NCBI RefSeq assembly: GCF_002095535.1
Contig: NZ_MLJI01000001.1
Coordinates: 3,854,412-3,918,411 of the forward strand
From: Pantoea cypripedii
GTDB taxonomy: Bacteria > Pseudomonadota > Gammaproteobacteria > Enterobacterales > Enterobacteriaceae
Reading direction: 5' to 3'
Length of the DNA: 64,000 nt
The position numbers and the translations under genes were made by a program. Below, in pieces: positions 25,500 through 33,292 of this stretch (positions within the stretch are counted from its first letter, which is position 1; each line of letters starts with the position of its first letter). The notes beneath the pieces were generated by a model. The model was not told the DNA's origin, made no database searches, and saw only the letters and a list, made by a program, of their open reading frames with translations.

Positions 25500-25682
25500 T
25501 TAACCACCGAATACACGGCGCAGGCGTAGAGCAAAACCGATGCGCTTAGTTGAAAGACCTTTGAGCAATGCCTGCTGACTGTCACACGGATGCCAGCGCT
25601 TGCCGTTCTCTCCCATAATCCAGCCATTGCCATATGACATTGACGGGCTTTGACGCTTTAGACGTGCTGCAAATGAGATCAT
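25500..25682 (-). CDS. fil: Phage filamentation protein Fil
   Basis: 60 residues: MISFAARLKRQSPSMSYGNG, WIMGENGKRWHPCDSQQALL. Matches phage 186 Fil, which blocks host cell division when expressed. It lies directly after cII, as in 186. The chosen ATG leaves a 10-bp gap to cII. Confidence 0.85.
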   Translation of the reverse strand: MISFAARLKRQSPSMSYGNGWIMGENGKRWHPCDSQQALLKGLSTKRIGFALRLRRVFGG

Positions 25683-25692
25683 CGCCCTACCT

Positions 25693-26202
25693 TCAGTTAA
25701 TACCGATTGAAGCACCCAGCCCGCTTATTGCATCAACGGTTGAGGCTAAAGTCGGGTTTGACTGAATACGGGTTTGTACTGCCAGAGCGGCCAGCATCAT
25801 GCAACGAATACCAGTATTGGCAGCTTCGACGATTCCACGGCGGCAGGTTGTTGTAATTTTCTCAGGGTCAGCGGCGTTAGCGGCCAGTAATCCAACCTCT
25901 GCGGTTGCCTTGAGCACATAAGCAGAATATTTATCCTTCGAAATTTCGTTGACCGGTACACATGGCAGGCATTGCAGTTGCGCAAGCGCGCCATCAATTA
26001 ACGTCGCATCTTCCGTCAGATCAGTAAGCAAAAGCATCTCAGCGACCGTCAGTTGATGGACCTGATCAGGATTCAACTTGTTACGCAGGGTCTGAACTTT
26101 CATTTCAGCTTGCCCAGCCAATTCCGCCATGTTGTGCGTAAGAGCAAACTTGCGGCAGGCTTCGTCGAAATGACTATGTGTGGAAACCTTAAAATCAAAC
26201 AT
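25693..26202 (-). CDS. cII: 186-type regulatory protein CII
   Basis: 169 residues, the length of 186 CII: HSHFDEACRKFALTHNMAEL, VQTLRNKLNPDQVHQLTVAE (helix-turn-helix), then ATLIDGALAQLQCLPCVPVN. In 186, CII activates the promoter that establishes lysogeny. It lies after the Apl-like gene on the lytic strand. Confidence 0.92.
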   Translation of the reverse strand: MFDFKVSTHSHFDEACRKFALTHNMAELAGQAEMKVQTLRNKLNPDQVHQLTVAEMLLLTDLTEDATLIDGALAQLQCLPCVPVNEISKDKYSAYVLKATAEVGLLAANAADPEKITTTCRRGIVEAANTGIRCMMLAALAVQTRIQSNPTLASTVDAISGLGASIGIN

Positions 26203-26232
26203 GATTAGCCCTTGCCTAGTATCTAAGATTTA

Positions 26233-26454
26233 TTACGCATTAAGCGAAATATCACATTCGCTTAAGGCTTGAATGGTAAGTGCGGCCATGTTGATTTCGA
26301 CTAAACCTTTCTTCTGCAACCCTTTAGGTTTGATTGGCAACTTTCCGTATTCAATCAGGTTCTTGGCTGTTTCTTTGTTTGTCCCTGTACGGCGGCAGTA
26401 TTCGTCGAGAGGCAGGTAAGGCTCGGGGATGATGATTGTAATGCTCGGGCGCAT
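26233..26454 (-). CDS. Apl/Cox-like excisionase and switch regulator
   Basis: 73 residues with a helix-turn-helix-like centre (LPLDEYCRRTGTNKETAKNL), followed by a basic stretch (KLPIKPKGLQKKG). Size and location fit Apl of 186 or Cox of P2, which repress lysogenic transcription and direct excision. Divergent from cI. Ten-bp-spaced repeats at both expected target places support this. Confidence 0.85.
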   Translation of the reverse strand: MRPSITIIIPEPYLPLDEYCRRTGTNKETAKNLIEYGKLPIKPKGLQKKGLVEINMAALTIQALSECDISLNA

Positions 26455-26482
26455 GGTGCAAACTCCTTAGCTAAATCCGATA

Positions 26483-26510
26483 GGTCAATATCGGTCAATA
26501 ACGGGCAATG
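26483..26510. promoter_or_regulatory. Direct repeats in the CI/Apl switch (Apl-site candidates)
   Basis: GGTCAATA at 26483, GGTCAATA at 26493 and GGGCAATG at 26503: three units exactly 10 bp apart, one per helix turn. In 186, Apl binds such phased direct repeats between the divergent promoters. The same three-unit pattern occurs inverted at 28214-28241 next to the attachment site. Confidence 0.75.
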
Positions 26511-26552
26511 CGTCTTAAACTACAAAACGAGGACAGGTTAACTCGTAAAAAA

Positions 26553-26573
26553 CTACACGTCAATATTGTGTAG
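26553..26573. promoter_or_regulatory. Inverted repeat upstream of cI (operator candidate)
   Basis: CTACAC-9-GTGTAG, flanked by A5 and T5 runs, 21 bp before the cI start. A further GTCAATA lies in the spacer. A CI operator or early-promoter element is likely, given the place; no data. Confidence 0.55.
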
Positions 26574-26594
26574 CTTTTTGCTAACCAAAAACTT

Positions 26595-27176
26595 ATGCCA
26601 AAACTACAAATCGACATGACCGGTGACAGCACCCCCATACTGGATCGGGTAATCGAGGCATACGGATTTGCCAAAAAAATTATGTTAGCTGATCATCTTG
26701 GCATCGCATCCAGCAGCTTAGCGGGACGCTATAAGCGTGATTTATTCCCTGCTGATATCGTTGTTCGCTGCATGGCCGAAACCGGGGCCACCCTTGAGTG
26801 GCTAGCAACCGGTAATGGGCATAAGTTTGATGAAAGCGAATCACAAGCGACCAATATAATTAGGAAAAAACTAGTGAATGGGATCATTCTTGATGATAAA
26901 AGTGTTTACTTTGATGAATCCCTTTACTCACATTTAAAAGAAGCCCCCATCCAACCTTTCCTCCTTTTAGATGAAGCATCACAGTTCATAATTGATACCA
27001 GCTTCAACGAAATTGAGGATGGCGACTGGCTTGTAGAAATCGAGGGAAAAACAAACATCCGAACCTTAACCCGTATCCCGGTTAGACGAGTTCACGTTAG
27101 TAGTTCTGGCATTGCTTTTGATTGCGCAATAGATGAGATCAAAGTAATTGGCCGCATAGCACTGACTATAAAATGA
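26595..27176 (+). CDS. cI: 186-type CI repressor
   Basis: 193 residues (186 CI is 192). N-terminal helix-turn-helix: VIEAYGFAKKIMLADHLGIA, SSSLAGRYKRDLFPADIVVR, TGATLEWLATGNGHKF. The C-terminal oligomerisation domain contains DGDWLVEIEGKTNIRTLTRI and ends in a 186-like IDEIKVIGRIA. No Ala-Gly cleavage site is evident, in keeping with 186 CI, which is inactivated by an antirepressor rather than RecA cleavage. The stop overlaps int by 4 bp. Confidence 0.93.
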   Translation: MPKLQIDMTGDSTPILDRVIEAYGFAKKIMLADHLGIASSSLAGRYKRDLFPADIVVRCMAETGATLEWLATGNGHKFDESESQATNIIRKKLVNGIILDDKSVYFDESLYSHLKEAPIQPFLLLDEASQFIIDTSFNEIEDGDWLVEIEGKTNIRTLTRIPVRRVHVSSSGIAFDCAIDEIKVIGRIALTIK

Positions 27177-28210
27177 CAATCCGCAAGTTAAGTTCAGGCC
27201 AATGGGTTGCAGATTTTTATGCTGTGAACCGAAGTGACGGAAAGCAGGGTAAGAGAGTACGCAAAAAGTTTGCAACCAAAGGCGAGGCGTTGGCTTTTGA
27301 AAACTACACACTTCAAAAAATAGAAGATGCCCCCTGGCTTGGTGATGGTAAAGACAGGCGAAAGCTAACGGATATCGTTCTGCTCTGGTTTGAACGGCAT
27401 GGCATAACATTGCGTGACGGTGAAAAACGGAAAAGCTCGATGTTGTGGGCCGCTGAATGCATGGGGTCGCCGATGGCAACTGAATTCACCGCACAGCTTT
27501 TCACTGCGTACCGAGCGAAAAGACTGGAAGGGAAATTCTCACGCACTAAACGTGTTAGCCAAGTATCACCTCGAACTATGAATTTAGAGCATGCCTATTT
27601 TCTGGCTGTATTCAATGAATTGAAAAGGCTGGGCGAGTGGTCAGCACCTAACCCCTTAGAAAATGTAAGGCAGTTCAGGACTGAAGAAAGTGAGATGGCT
27701 TACCTTACTGGAGAGCAAATTGATCGGCTTTTGTATGAATGCAGGAACAGTTCAGCCAAAGACCTTGAGATGATAGTTAAACTTTGCTTAGCCACCGGTG
27801 CACGCTGGGGTGAGGCAGAGGCTCTTAAACGCTCCCAGTTATCCGCCGGTAAAGTTACATTCATCAAAACTAAAGGGAAAAAGAATCGAACTATTCCACT
27901 GGACCAGGATTTGTTGCTTGAGCTACCCCATAAGAATGGGGGTCTTTTTACCCCTTGCTATTACGCATTCAGGAACGCATTAGAAAGAGCCGAGATTGAA
28001 CTTCCGGCCGGTCAGCTAACTCACGTCTTGCGCCATACTTTTGCGAGTCACTTTATGATGAATGGCGGCAATATATTGGTACTGCAAAAAATCCTCGGTC
28101 ATACAGATATAAAAATGACTATGCGCTATGCCCACTTCGCCCCAAACCACTTAGAAGAAGCAGTTAGACTAAATCCGCTAAAGTGTCGCAAAAGTGTCGC
28201 AGCAAGTTAG
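27173..28210 (+). CDS. int: Prophage tyrosine integrase
   Basis: 345 residues, P2/186 integrase group. Catalytic arginine in ATGARWGEAEAL, HxxR in LTHVLRHTFASHF, LGH in KILGHTDIKMTMRYAHF with the nucleophilic Tyr. N-terminal arm-binding part SSGQWVADFYAVNRSDGKQG. Co-transcribed with cI through an ATGA overlap, as in 186. The attachment site lies ~90 bp downstream. Confidence 0.95.
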   Translation: MTIRKLSSGQWVADFYAVNRSDGKQGKRVRKKFATKGEALAFENYTLQKIEDAPWLGDGKDRRKLTDIVLLWFERHGITLRDGEKRKSSMLWAAECMGSPMATEFTAQLFTAYRAKRLEGKFSRTKRVSQVSPRTMNLEHAYFLAVFNELKRLGEWSAPNPLENVRQFRTEESEMAYLTGEQIDRLLYECRNSSAKDLEMIVKLCLATGARWGEAEALKRSQLSAGKVTFIKTKGKKNRTIPLDQDLLLELPHKNGGLFTPCYYAFRNALERAEIELPAGQLTHVLRHTFASHFMMNGGNILVLQKILGHTDIKMTMRYAHFAPNHLEEAVRLNPLKCRKSVAAS

Positions 28211-28213
28211 GTT

Positions 28214-28241
28214 TATTGCCCTATATCGACTTATATTGACT
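28214..28241. promoter_or_regulatory. Phased repeats beside the attachment site (Apl-site candidates)
   Basis: TATTGCCC (28214), TATCGACT (28224) and TATTGACT (28234), 10 bp apart. Read on the minus strand these are AGTCAATA, AGTCGATA and GGGCAATA, the same family and order as the switch repeats at 26483-26510. Position between int and the tRNA remnant suits excisionase arm sites. Confidence 0.7.
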
Positions 28242-28296
28242 TCGTAACTTCATGTTTTTTATTTAAGTTATTGTTTTTTGGTTGGCCTTAATGGTT

Positions 28297-28341
28297 CTCA
28301 TAATCGCTTGGTCGCTGGTTCAAACCCAGCAGGGGCCACCA
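28297..28341 (+). repeat. attachment site: 3' end of tRNA-Ile(CAU)
   Basis: 45 bases from the anticodon loop (CTCATAATCGCTTGG) through the T-arm to GGGGCCACCA, matching E. coli ileX/ileY apart from the T-loop bases after GTTCAA. The 5' half of a tRNA is absent, so this is the prophage-carried or displaced half of the target; the intact gene should be at the other end. 186 also uses a tRNA-Ile gene. Confidence 0.85.
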
Positions 28342-28370
28342 AATTTAGATATGTAAATCATGCACTTAAG

Positions 28371-28393
28371 CCGCTCTCTGAAGCGGTTTTTTT
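28371..28393 (+). terminator. Terminator downstream of the tRNA remnant
   Basis: CCGCT/AGCGG hairpin followed by seven T. Probably the original tRNA-Ile terminator in the chromosome, now beyond the attachment site. 28394-28498 has no feature I can name. Confidence 0.7.
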
Positions 28394-28498
28394 ATTGGTC
28401 ACTTTTAGAGTGGCGATGAAATGGCGATGGATTTTCACCGCCACACCTTCCAGCCTGACTATCGATAACAGGCAACCTCTGATTTAGAAGGACTCTAA

Positions 28499-28863
28499 AT
28501 GAAGCATTTGAACGTAGTTTTGCTCAGTGCAGTCCAGCCTTAGTAGTTTCCTCTTCACCCGCAGCCAGTCTAACTTTCAGTGAGTTAGTAAATCTCGATA
28601 TAGCGCCTGAATCAGTTATTGGTCCTTTTAACGGAAAAGAAGAGAACAAAGAGACATCAGGAGAGGTATACAGCCAACGCATTCTGGAGGCACAGCAAAA
28701 GTGGAAAGCCTACTGGGACCAGCTTTGTCTCTCAGTTGCTACTGAACTGGATGAGGATTCATATGATTATCAGTCATACATTGGCCAATGCACAATAAAC
28801 CTAAATAAAAATCATGTCAGTGAAATTAAGCAGATGGAATTACCTCCTGCTAGCTGGCTTTAA
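28499..28863 (+). pseudogene. Small secreted-protein gene, frameshifted in the signal peptide
   Basis: An ATG at 28499 preceded by AAGGA gives MKHLNVVLLSAVQP and a stop. In the frame beginning at 28537 an uninterrupted stretch follows: ALVVSSSPAASLTFSELVNL, then about 88 further residues ending LPPASWL. One missing base near 28535 would rejoin a signal peptide with a ~120-aa mature protein. I do not recognise the family. A sequencing error or recent inactivation are both possible. Confidence 0.55.
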
Positions 28864-28915
28864 AATATTGAGATATCCTTCATCTTTTTGTCATTGATAT
28901 AATATAGAATATCTC

Positions 28916-29326
28916 TCAGTTAATCACTTTTGTTAGCGTTATGACATTCTTATCTTTATTCTGCGATAATAAGAATTGAACTTTCTTTTCCCTGTCAGAC
29001 ATCCAGACTTGTGTTAAACCATTATCTTCTTTTCTGAATAGAGAATACCCTTTTGATTTAAGATATTCTTCCAATTGCATCATCCCCCCCCCAGTATAAA
29101 CAATAGCACTCATTTCCCCTTGGCTACCATCAGGGGAGGCATAGATAAAAGTGAATCTATCCGCGACTCTGGGAGCATTCTTTATCTCCTTATCCGTATA
29201 AAAATAATAGCTGTAAAGATCATTTTCTTTATACTCAAAATTTCCCCTGACCGGAACGTAAAGATAAAAGGCTACAATAATAATCAATAGAAATATAGAA
29301 AAACACCCCAGTCCTCTCATCTTCAT
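28916..29326 (-). CDS. Membrane-anchored protein with an internal G9 tract
   Basis: 136 residues; one N-terminal membrane segment (CFSIFLLIIIVAFYLYVPVR), the rest periplasmic. Near residue 80 the coding strand has nine G in a row (YTGGGMMQLEEYL; 29084-29092 as C on the plus strand). No family recognised. It follows the 229-aa gene by 13 bp on the same strand; the pairing could be effector and immunity protein, but this is a guess. Confidence 0.65.
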   Translation of the reverse strand: MKMRGLGCFSIFLLIIIVAFYLYVPVRGNFEYKENDLYSYYFYTDKEIKNAPRVADRFTFIYASPDGSQGEMSAIVYTGGGMMQLEEYLKSKGYSLFRKEDNGLTQVWMSDREKKVQFLLSQNKDKNVITLTKVIN

Positions 29327-29339
29327 ATACTTCCACCAC

Positions 29340-30029
29340 TCAATTCAAAAAGGAAAAATAAGTACCATTCCTGTTTAATACTCTGACTTTATCTGACCTG
29401 AAATCAGTGTACGGCTGAATCCACCGCATAAAATCAGGAAGGTTTCCCTTATAGGGCTTTTTGATTATACAGGGATCTTCTGGATCAGGGAAAAGTAGTG
29501 GTAAAAAACCAGTGTTTTTATAATTACCTATCGGACCATAGTAGTCCCACCGCTTCAGAGCATCAAATTTACTTACTAATCCAAGTCTTGATTGATAATT
29601 AGAAGGCAGTACCGCTCGATAAAAGCCCAGCAAATCAGATGTTAAGTCTTCACAGCTGAATCCGCTATCCGTATACCAACTGAAAAAAGCTGATGCCTGA
29701 TACTCTTCAAACATCCTGGCAGTTGCCATCATCATCCCCAATGCAATACTATGTATCTCACTAACTGAACGGCCTTTTTTAATTTCCCATTTAACATATT
29801 TTCCAGTTCCAAATCGTTTACTGAAAGCATGCATCTTTTGTGTATAATCAATCTTATAATAATCATTTTTACCTGCCTCACCTCTGCGAAAATCTGCCAA
29901 CAGAGAAGTTATATCTGTACCCTGCGCATGGCCCAAATCAATCCAACCCAGCACATTACTGTATACCAGACCATTTCTTCTATTGCTATTCCATTCATAT
30001 GGCTCAATAATTTCATTACGATTACTCAT
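29340..30029 (-). CDS. Unrecognised 229-aa protein
   Basis: 229 residues, RBS GAGG before the ATG. Contains VYSNVLGWIDLGHAQGTDIT, IKKGRSVSEIHSIALGMMMA, FFSWYTDSGFSCEDLTSDLL, FYRAVLPSNYQSRLGLV. The GWIDLGH motif vaguely recalls DUF4056 proteins; I cannot confirm. No signal peptide or TM. The start overlaps the stop of a decayed upstream frame (30022), so it was once the second or third gene of a larger operon. AT-rich compared with the core genes. Confidence 0.65.
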   Translation of the reverse strand: MSNRNEIIEPYEWNSNRRNGLVYSNVLGWIDLGHAQGTDITSLLADFRRGEAGKNDYYKIDYTQKMHAFSKRFGTGKYVKWEIKKGRSVSEIHSIALGMMMATARMFEEYQASAFFSWYTDSGFSCEDLTSDLLGFYRAVLPSNYQSRLGLVSKFDALKRWDYYGPIGNYKNTGFLPLLFPDPEDPCIIKKPYKGNLPDFMRWIQPYTDFRSDKVRVLNRNGTYFSFLN

Positions 30030-30165
30030 AGCAACGTCCTCTGTAAATTTTCCTTTTTATTCTCGCCATCCTGAATGCAAGACTATGAAGAGTTTTTAGA
30101 AAAAGAAGTTCAATAAAAAGGCACATACTTAAGATAAAGCCTACCCCGGCTACCTTAGCCAATCC
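30022..30165 (-). pseudogene. Remnant of an upstream gene
   Basis: 47 codons without a start, running to a TAA that overlaps the ATG of the 229-aa gene: LAKVAGVGFILSMCLFIELL, then a basic end (RMARIKRKIYRGRCYE). A hydrophobic segment followed by basic residues suggests the C-terminus of a longer, degraded protein. 30166-30460 holds only short broken frames. Confidence 0.4.
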
Positions 30166-30460
30166 TTATTAAATTTTCACCTGACCATTCAGACCATATA
30201 CTTATCAAAATAAAATATCCACCTTAAAAATTCACCTTAGATTCATTCTGTGAACTACCTTCTCTTTTTTACACCTCCTAACTCTAAAGATGTATGGGCC
30301 CTCAAATTCAGCATATAACTTATTATAATGATGTCCTTACCAATATTTACATTGTGATAATTTTCCGATTTCATAATTTATACCAAAAATTCTAAACTGC
30401 GAGTTTTTTACTTTCCAGCCTGATCACATCAGACTGACACACCTGCCTGCAAACCAATCA

Positions 30461-30576
30461 TCAAATTTATGATCCACCTCACATCCCCACAAACTACACC
30501 AAGGTATAGTTTGCTCATGTATTTCCCTGGTGTTGGCCTGATTTGGCATCCCCTCGTCCGAGGGGATTTTTTTAAC
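30461..30576 (+). ncRNA. ArcZ-like small RNA, copy 1 (in direct repeat)
   Basis: The 3' half contains ATTTCCCTGGTGTTGGC, identical to the conserved target-pairing region of ArcZ as I recall it, followed by a terminator (CCCCTCGTCCGAGGGG and seven T). A near-perfect hairpin ACTACACC/GGTATAGT lies upstream. The 116-bp unit recurs at 34498-34613 with about ten differences. ArcZ itself lies by arcB in E. coli, so these are extra, ArcZ-related copies. The 5' end and promoter are not defined. Confidence 0.75.
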
Positions 30577-31143
30577 TTCACACATCCTGAAAAGCAGATC
30601 CTTCAGCCATATCCGCCCCACTCTGCATATTCTGACCCAATTCAATCACTAATTCCGGCGTAAACCAGCCACGCTTTCCGATTTAATCCGAAAGCGATTT
30701 TCGATATAAACCGTTCATTTTTTACCGAAATTCTGAATCAGTGATTACAGCCAGGGAAGTGAGCGGCGACAAGCAAAGGACTGAATGCTAATTTCTGGCG
30801 CAATTATAGCATGAGGGAGAAAATAGCCCTGCTTTATTCCAATATAAACCAAAGTCTTGTAGACTGACACTTCCGATGCAATCATGCCAGTTCCGGTGTG
30901 ACCAATATAACATGGCACAGTTTAGGAACTGTCGCTCAGACCTCTTCCTACCTGATAATAATCATGGCCTGATCGTCATTAGAGTGTAATCGTTTTATTT
31001 AAATCTGTATTAAGCACAGGAAAAATTATTGATGCACATACAGATACCCCGGAGAGATCGACTATAATAGCTTGTAATGACTTAAGCTTTACTTTATTCG
31101 GAAAGCTATCGTTCTGAACATTTCTTTTAAAGAGAATTGACTA
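30577..31143. other. Intergenic region without a supported gene
   Basis: 567 bp, AT-rich. A short start-less minus-strand frame at 30578-30682 (KRGWFTPELVIELGQNMQSG) may be a gene remnant. TGATAATAATCATGG near 30952 loosely resembles a Fur half-site pair. The luxR promoter must be in the last ~150 bp; TATAAT at 31064 is a candidate -10. Confidence 0.4.
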
Positions 31144-31860
31144 ATGAAAAGTTACTTTTCAGATAACGAAAAAAATAATTATATAAAAAACAGTTTGGAA
31201 AGAAACATACTAAAGTACGGTAATTTTAAGTACGCATACGCTGTAATGGATAAAAAACATACAGATAACATAGTCGTCATTTATAACATAGAAAATGATT
31301 TTGTTGATGAGTATCTTTCCAATAAATATCAAAATATTGACCCTATTATTATCACTGCATTGAATCGCATAACATCTTTTACCTGGGATGATGACATCAA
31401 AATAAACTCTTATTGGCCAATGGATAAAGTTTTTGTTTTAAAATCTTGTAATTTTTTAGCTGGTCATACTTTTGTTGTACATGATTATTATAGCAATCTG
31501 GCAACGCTAACATTATATTATGATAAATTTCTGATGACTGATGTTGCTGAACTTATCAAAAATCTTAAAAATGATTTTCAGGATATTCTACTGAATACCC
31601 ATGAAATGTTGCTTCAGATCTACATGAAATCAAAAGAAAAGTGCGCTATGAATATGGATCTGTCTACCCGTGAAGCTGAAGTACTCTACTGGAGCAGTAC
31701 CGGAAAGACCTATGCTGAAGTTGCTGGGATCCTGCACCTCACCGTTAGCACGGTTAAATTCCATATGGGAAATACAGTCAGAAAACTTGGCGTCAAGAAT
31801 GCAAAACATGCTATTAGCTTAGCAAATGAACTCAACCTTATACCCCGACCAGGTAAATGA
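31144..31860 (+). CDS. EsaR/ExpR-type LuxR quorum-sensing regulator (solo)
   Basis: 238 residues. The N-terminal autoinducer-binding domain (~1-165) resembles EsaR: YAYAVMDKKHTDNIVVIYNI, YQNIDPIIITALNRITSFTW. The C-terminal LuxR helix-turn-helix is LSTREAEVLYWSSTGKTYAE, LTVSTVKFHMGNTVRKLGVK. In EsaR the ligand-contacting Trp (TraR W57) is in PDEW; here the aligned segment is ENDF, so that Trp appears to be Phe, while IDP and the second Trp (FTWDDD) are kept. No luxI lies nearby. EsaR-like proteins usually release DNA on binding AHL. Confidence 0.88.
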   Translation: MKSYFSDNEKNNYIKNSLERNILKYGNFKYAYAVMDKKHTDNIVVIYNIENDFVDEYLSNKYQNIDPIIITALNRITSFTWDDDIKINSYWPMDKVFVLKSCNFLAGHTFVVHDYYSNLATLTLYYDKFLMTDVAELIKNLKNDFQDILLNTHEMLLQIYMKSKEKCAMNMDLSTREAEVLYWSSTGKTYAEVAGILHLTVSTVKFHMGNTVRKLGVKNAKHAISLANELNLIPRPGK

Positions 31861-31972
31861 TTCTGAGCGTTCGCCTTCGTATTAAAAGCTAACAGTCAGA
31901 CGGTAACCAAAATATAAAACGACTGACCTCCAATCATCAGTATTGTATCAGCTCACTTAACGTACTTATTGA

Positions 31973-32593
31973 TTATAATTCAGAAAATGCAATGGTTTGC
32001 TGTGGTTCACGCCAGATTGGAAAGAACTCAGGGAAACCCTCTACCTTCCTGGGAGATCCTGCATCACGAAAACCAAATCGCCTGGATATGATTTGTCCAC
32101 CGCGCCTTGTGCACTCGGAGTAGCATGGAAAACCATTTTTATCCAGAATGACATTCAGTTCACTGAACAACGTCGCCAACACTCTTGTGCTTTCATGGCC
32201 GCGATGTGCGCGCTTTACTGCCGTGAGAAATAAATAACAGTGAGGCGGGGTTCGGGGATGATAGTTATCACATCCCTTCATCCACGCTGCAACGGTCGTA
32301 TAGTCTGAGTCACATGCCCGGCGCAGCCGGTTATCGATATCAAGCTGTTCGTTGCTTATTGCCATAAATTCTGATCGAAAATAAACCTGAACTCCCGCAT
32401 AGTTTTCAATAAAGTGTATGCCGCCATATTCTCTGGCGAAATCAACATAGACACGAAAAAAACGCCACATTCTGTCAAACCGACCTACCTGATTGATAAA
32501 AACAAATTTATATATCGGATCGTCAAAAAACTCAGCTGTCAGCAGATCGCAGATATTATCCAGATCTGAATCCCTGGCTTGCATACATTGCAT
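31973..32593 (-). CDS. GNAT-like N-acetyltransferase family protein
   Basis: 206 residues; AAGGAG precedes the ATG. MQARDSDLDNICDLLTAEFF begins a GNAT-type fold; CYLFLTAVKRAHRGHESTRV occupies the acetyl-CoA motif A position but lacks the usual Q/RxxGxG/A glycines; FPCYSECTRRGGQIISRRFG resembles the C-terminal GNAT strand-helix. It converges on luxR. Substrate unknown. It is not LuxI: the conserved R/F/W/D residues of AHL synthases are absent. Confidence 0.65.
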   Translation of the reverse strand: MQCMQARDSDLDNICDLLTAEFFDDPIYKFVFINQVGRFDRMWRFFRVYVDFAREYGGIHFIENYAGVQVYFRSEFMAISNEQLDIDNRLRRACDSDYTTVAAWMKGCDNYHPRTPPHCYLFLTAVKRAHRGHESTRVLATLFSELNVILDKNGFPCYSECTRRGGQIISRRFGFRDAGSPRKVEGFPEFFPIWREPQQTIAFSEL

Positions 32594-32876
32594 TTTTATC
32601 TCCTTATTTTACTTTATGCCTTTATTGAATAGCAGGTAATCATGATATTTCGCTAAAATATATTTATTCAGCCAGACCTTTTTTAGCCAGTGATTTGTGA
32701 AAACTTAATCTGGAATAGGGGGGGCACACCTAGCCTTAAGTACAGTATCATAAGGCATTGATGATTTTGCTGCATAACTTCACACTTTCGGAAGAAATTA
32801 TGAAAGAATGGTTGTGATCATCAGATTTCAACTCAAATAAACAATAATATATTGATTTGTAATTTATTTTATGTCC

Positions 32877-32896
32877 GTATAATGAGAATCGTATTG
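32877..32896 (+). promoter_or_regulatory. Fur-box-like promoter
   Basis: TATAAT (32878) overlaps AATGAGAATCGTATT, close to common Fur operators (AATGAGAATnnTATT). TTGATT at 32852 is a distant -35 candidate. It reads toward the 22-codon ORF and the formyltransferase gene. A -10 inside a Fur box is the classic repression layout. Confidence 0.5.
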
Positions 32897-32915
32897 AAAG
32901 AGGATTTTTATTAGG

Positions 32916-32984
32916 ATGCTGTATACGCCGCTTCCAGCAACTGCACACAGCACTGCTACGCGTACTACTTTCGAGGCAACTTAA
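32916..32984 (+). CDS. Possible 22-codon ORF behind the Fur-like promoter
   Basis: ATG after AGAGG (11 bases away): MLYTPLPATAHSTATRTTFE then AT and a stop. Rich in Thr and Ala. It may be a leader peptide or the start of a lost gene; 32985-33292 has no further frame. A minus-strand AAGGAG-ATG at 33106 opens only eight codons. Confidence 0.35.
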   Translation: MLYTPLPATAHSTATRTTFEAT

Positions 32985-33292
32985 TGAGTTTCGCGTAGCG
33001 CGAAGGGTGAGGTTCCACCTGTATAACTAATTAGATAAGCAATTAGTTTAGCTGATTATCTACCATCCGTGATGTCTACTATAATATCATCCAAAGTGAT
33101 TTCATGAGGTTCTCCTTAATCAAAAACAATTTAATTTTTTGTTAAAAAAATAATCATAGCCTGCACCTTACCATCCTCACCTCGGAAGACCGAAAAATAG
33201 ATTGATTTGTAGAGTTAAATTATTGTAGCTTTCATTTCCAGTATTGTAACTGAACGAATCACTACCCTTAATTAACTTGACTGAGGTGGTAT

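Larger units (their letters stand above)
6437..28341. mobile_element. P2/186-type prophage, from J fragment to tRNA-Ile remnant
   Basis: A continuous phage gene order from the left join to the attachment site: J (fragment), W, V, S, R, lysis genes, X, L, M, N, O, P, Q, an ars cluster, cosN, SOS-responsive early genes, A, Fil, CII, Apl-like, CI and int. Structural genes are of P2 type. The switch proteins CI, CII, Fil and DinI-like match phage 186 rather than P2. The right end is a 3' tRNA-Ile(CAU) fragment. The left end (tail sheath, fibres, ogr, other att) is not present here. Only the 6437 boundary is doubtful, because it is a synthetic-looking joint. Confidence 0.9.

Noticed and set aside
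31973..32593. Gene next to luxR considered as an AHL synthase (luxI)
   Set aside because: It lacks the conserved residues and length pattern of LuxI; GNAT-like features fit better.
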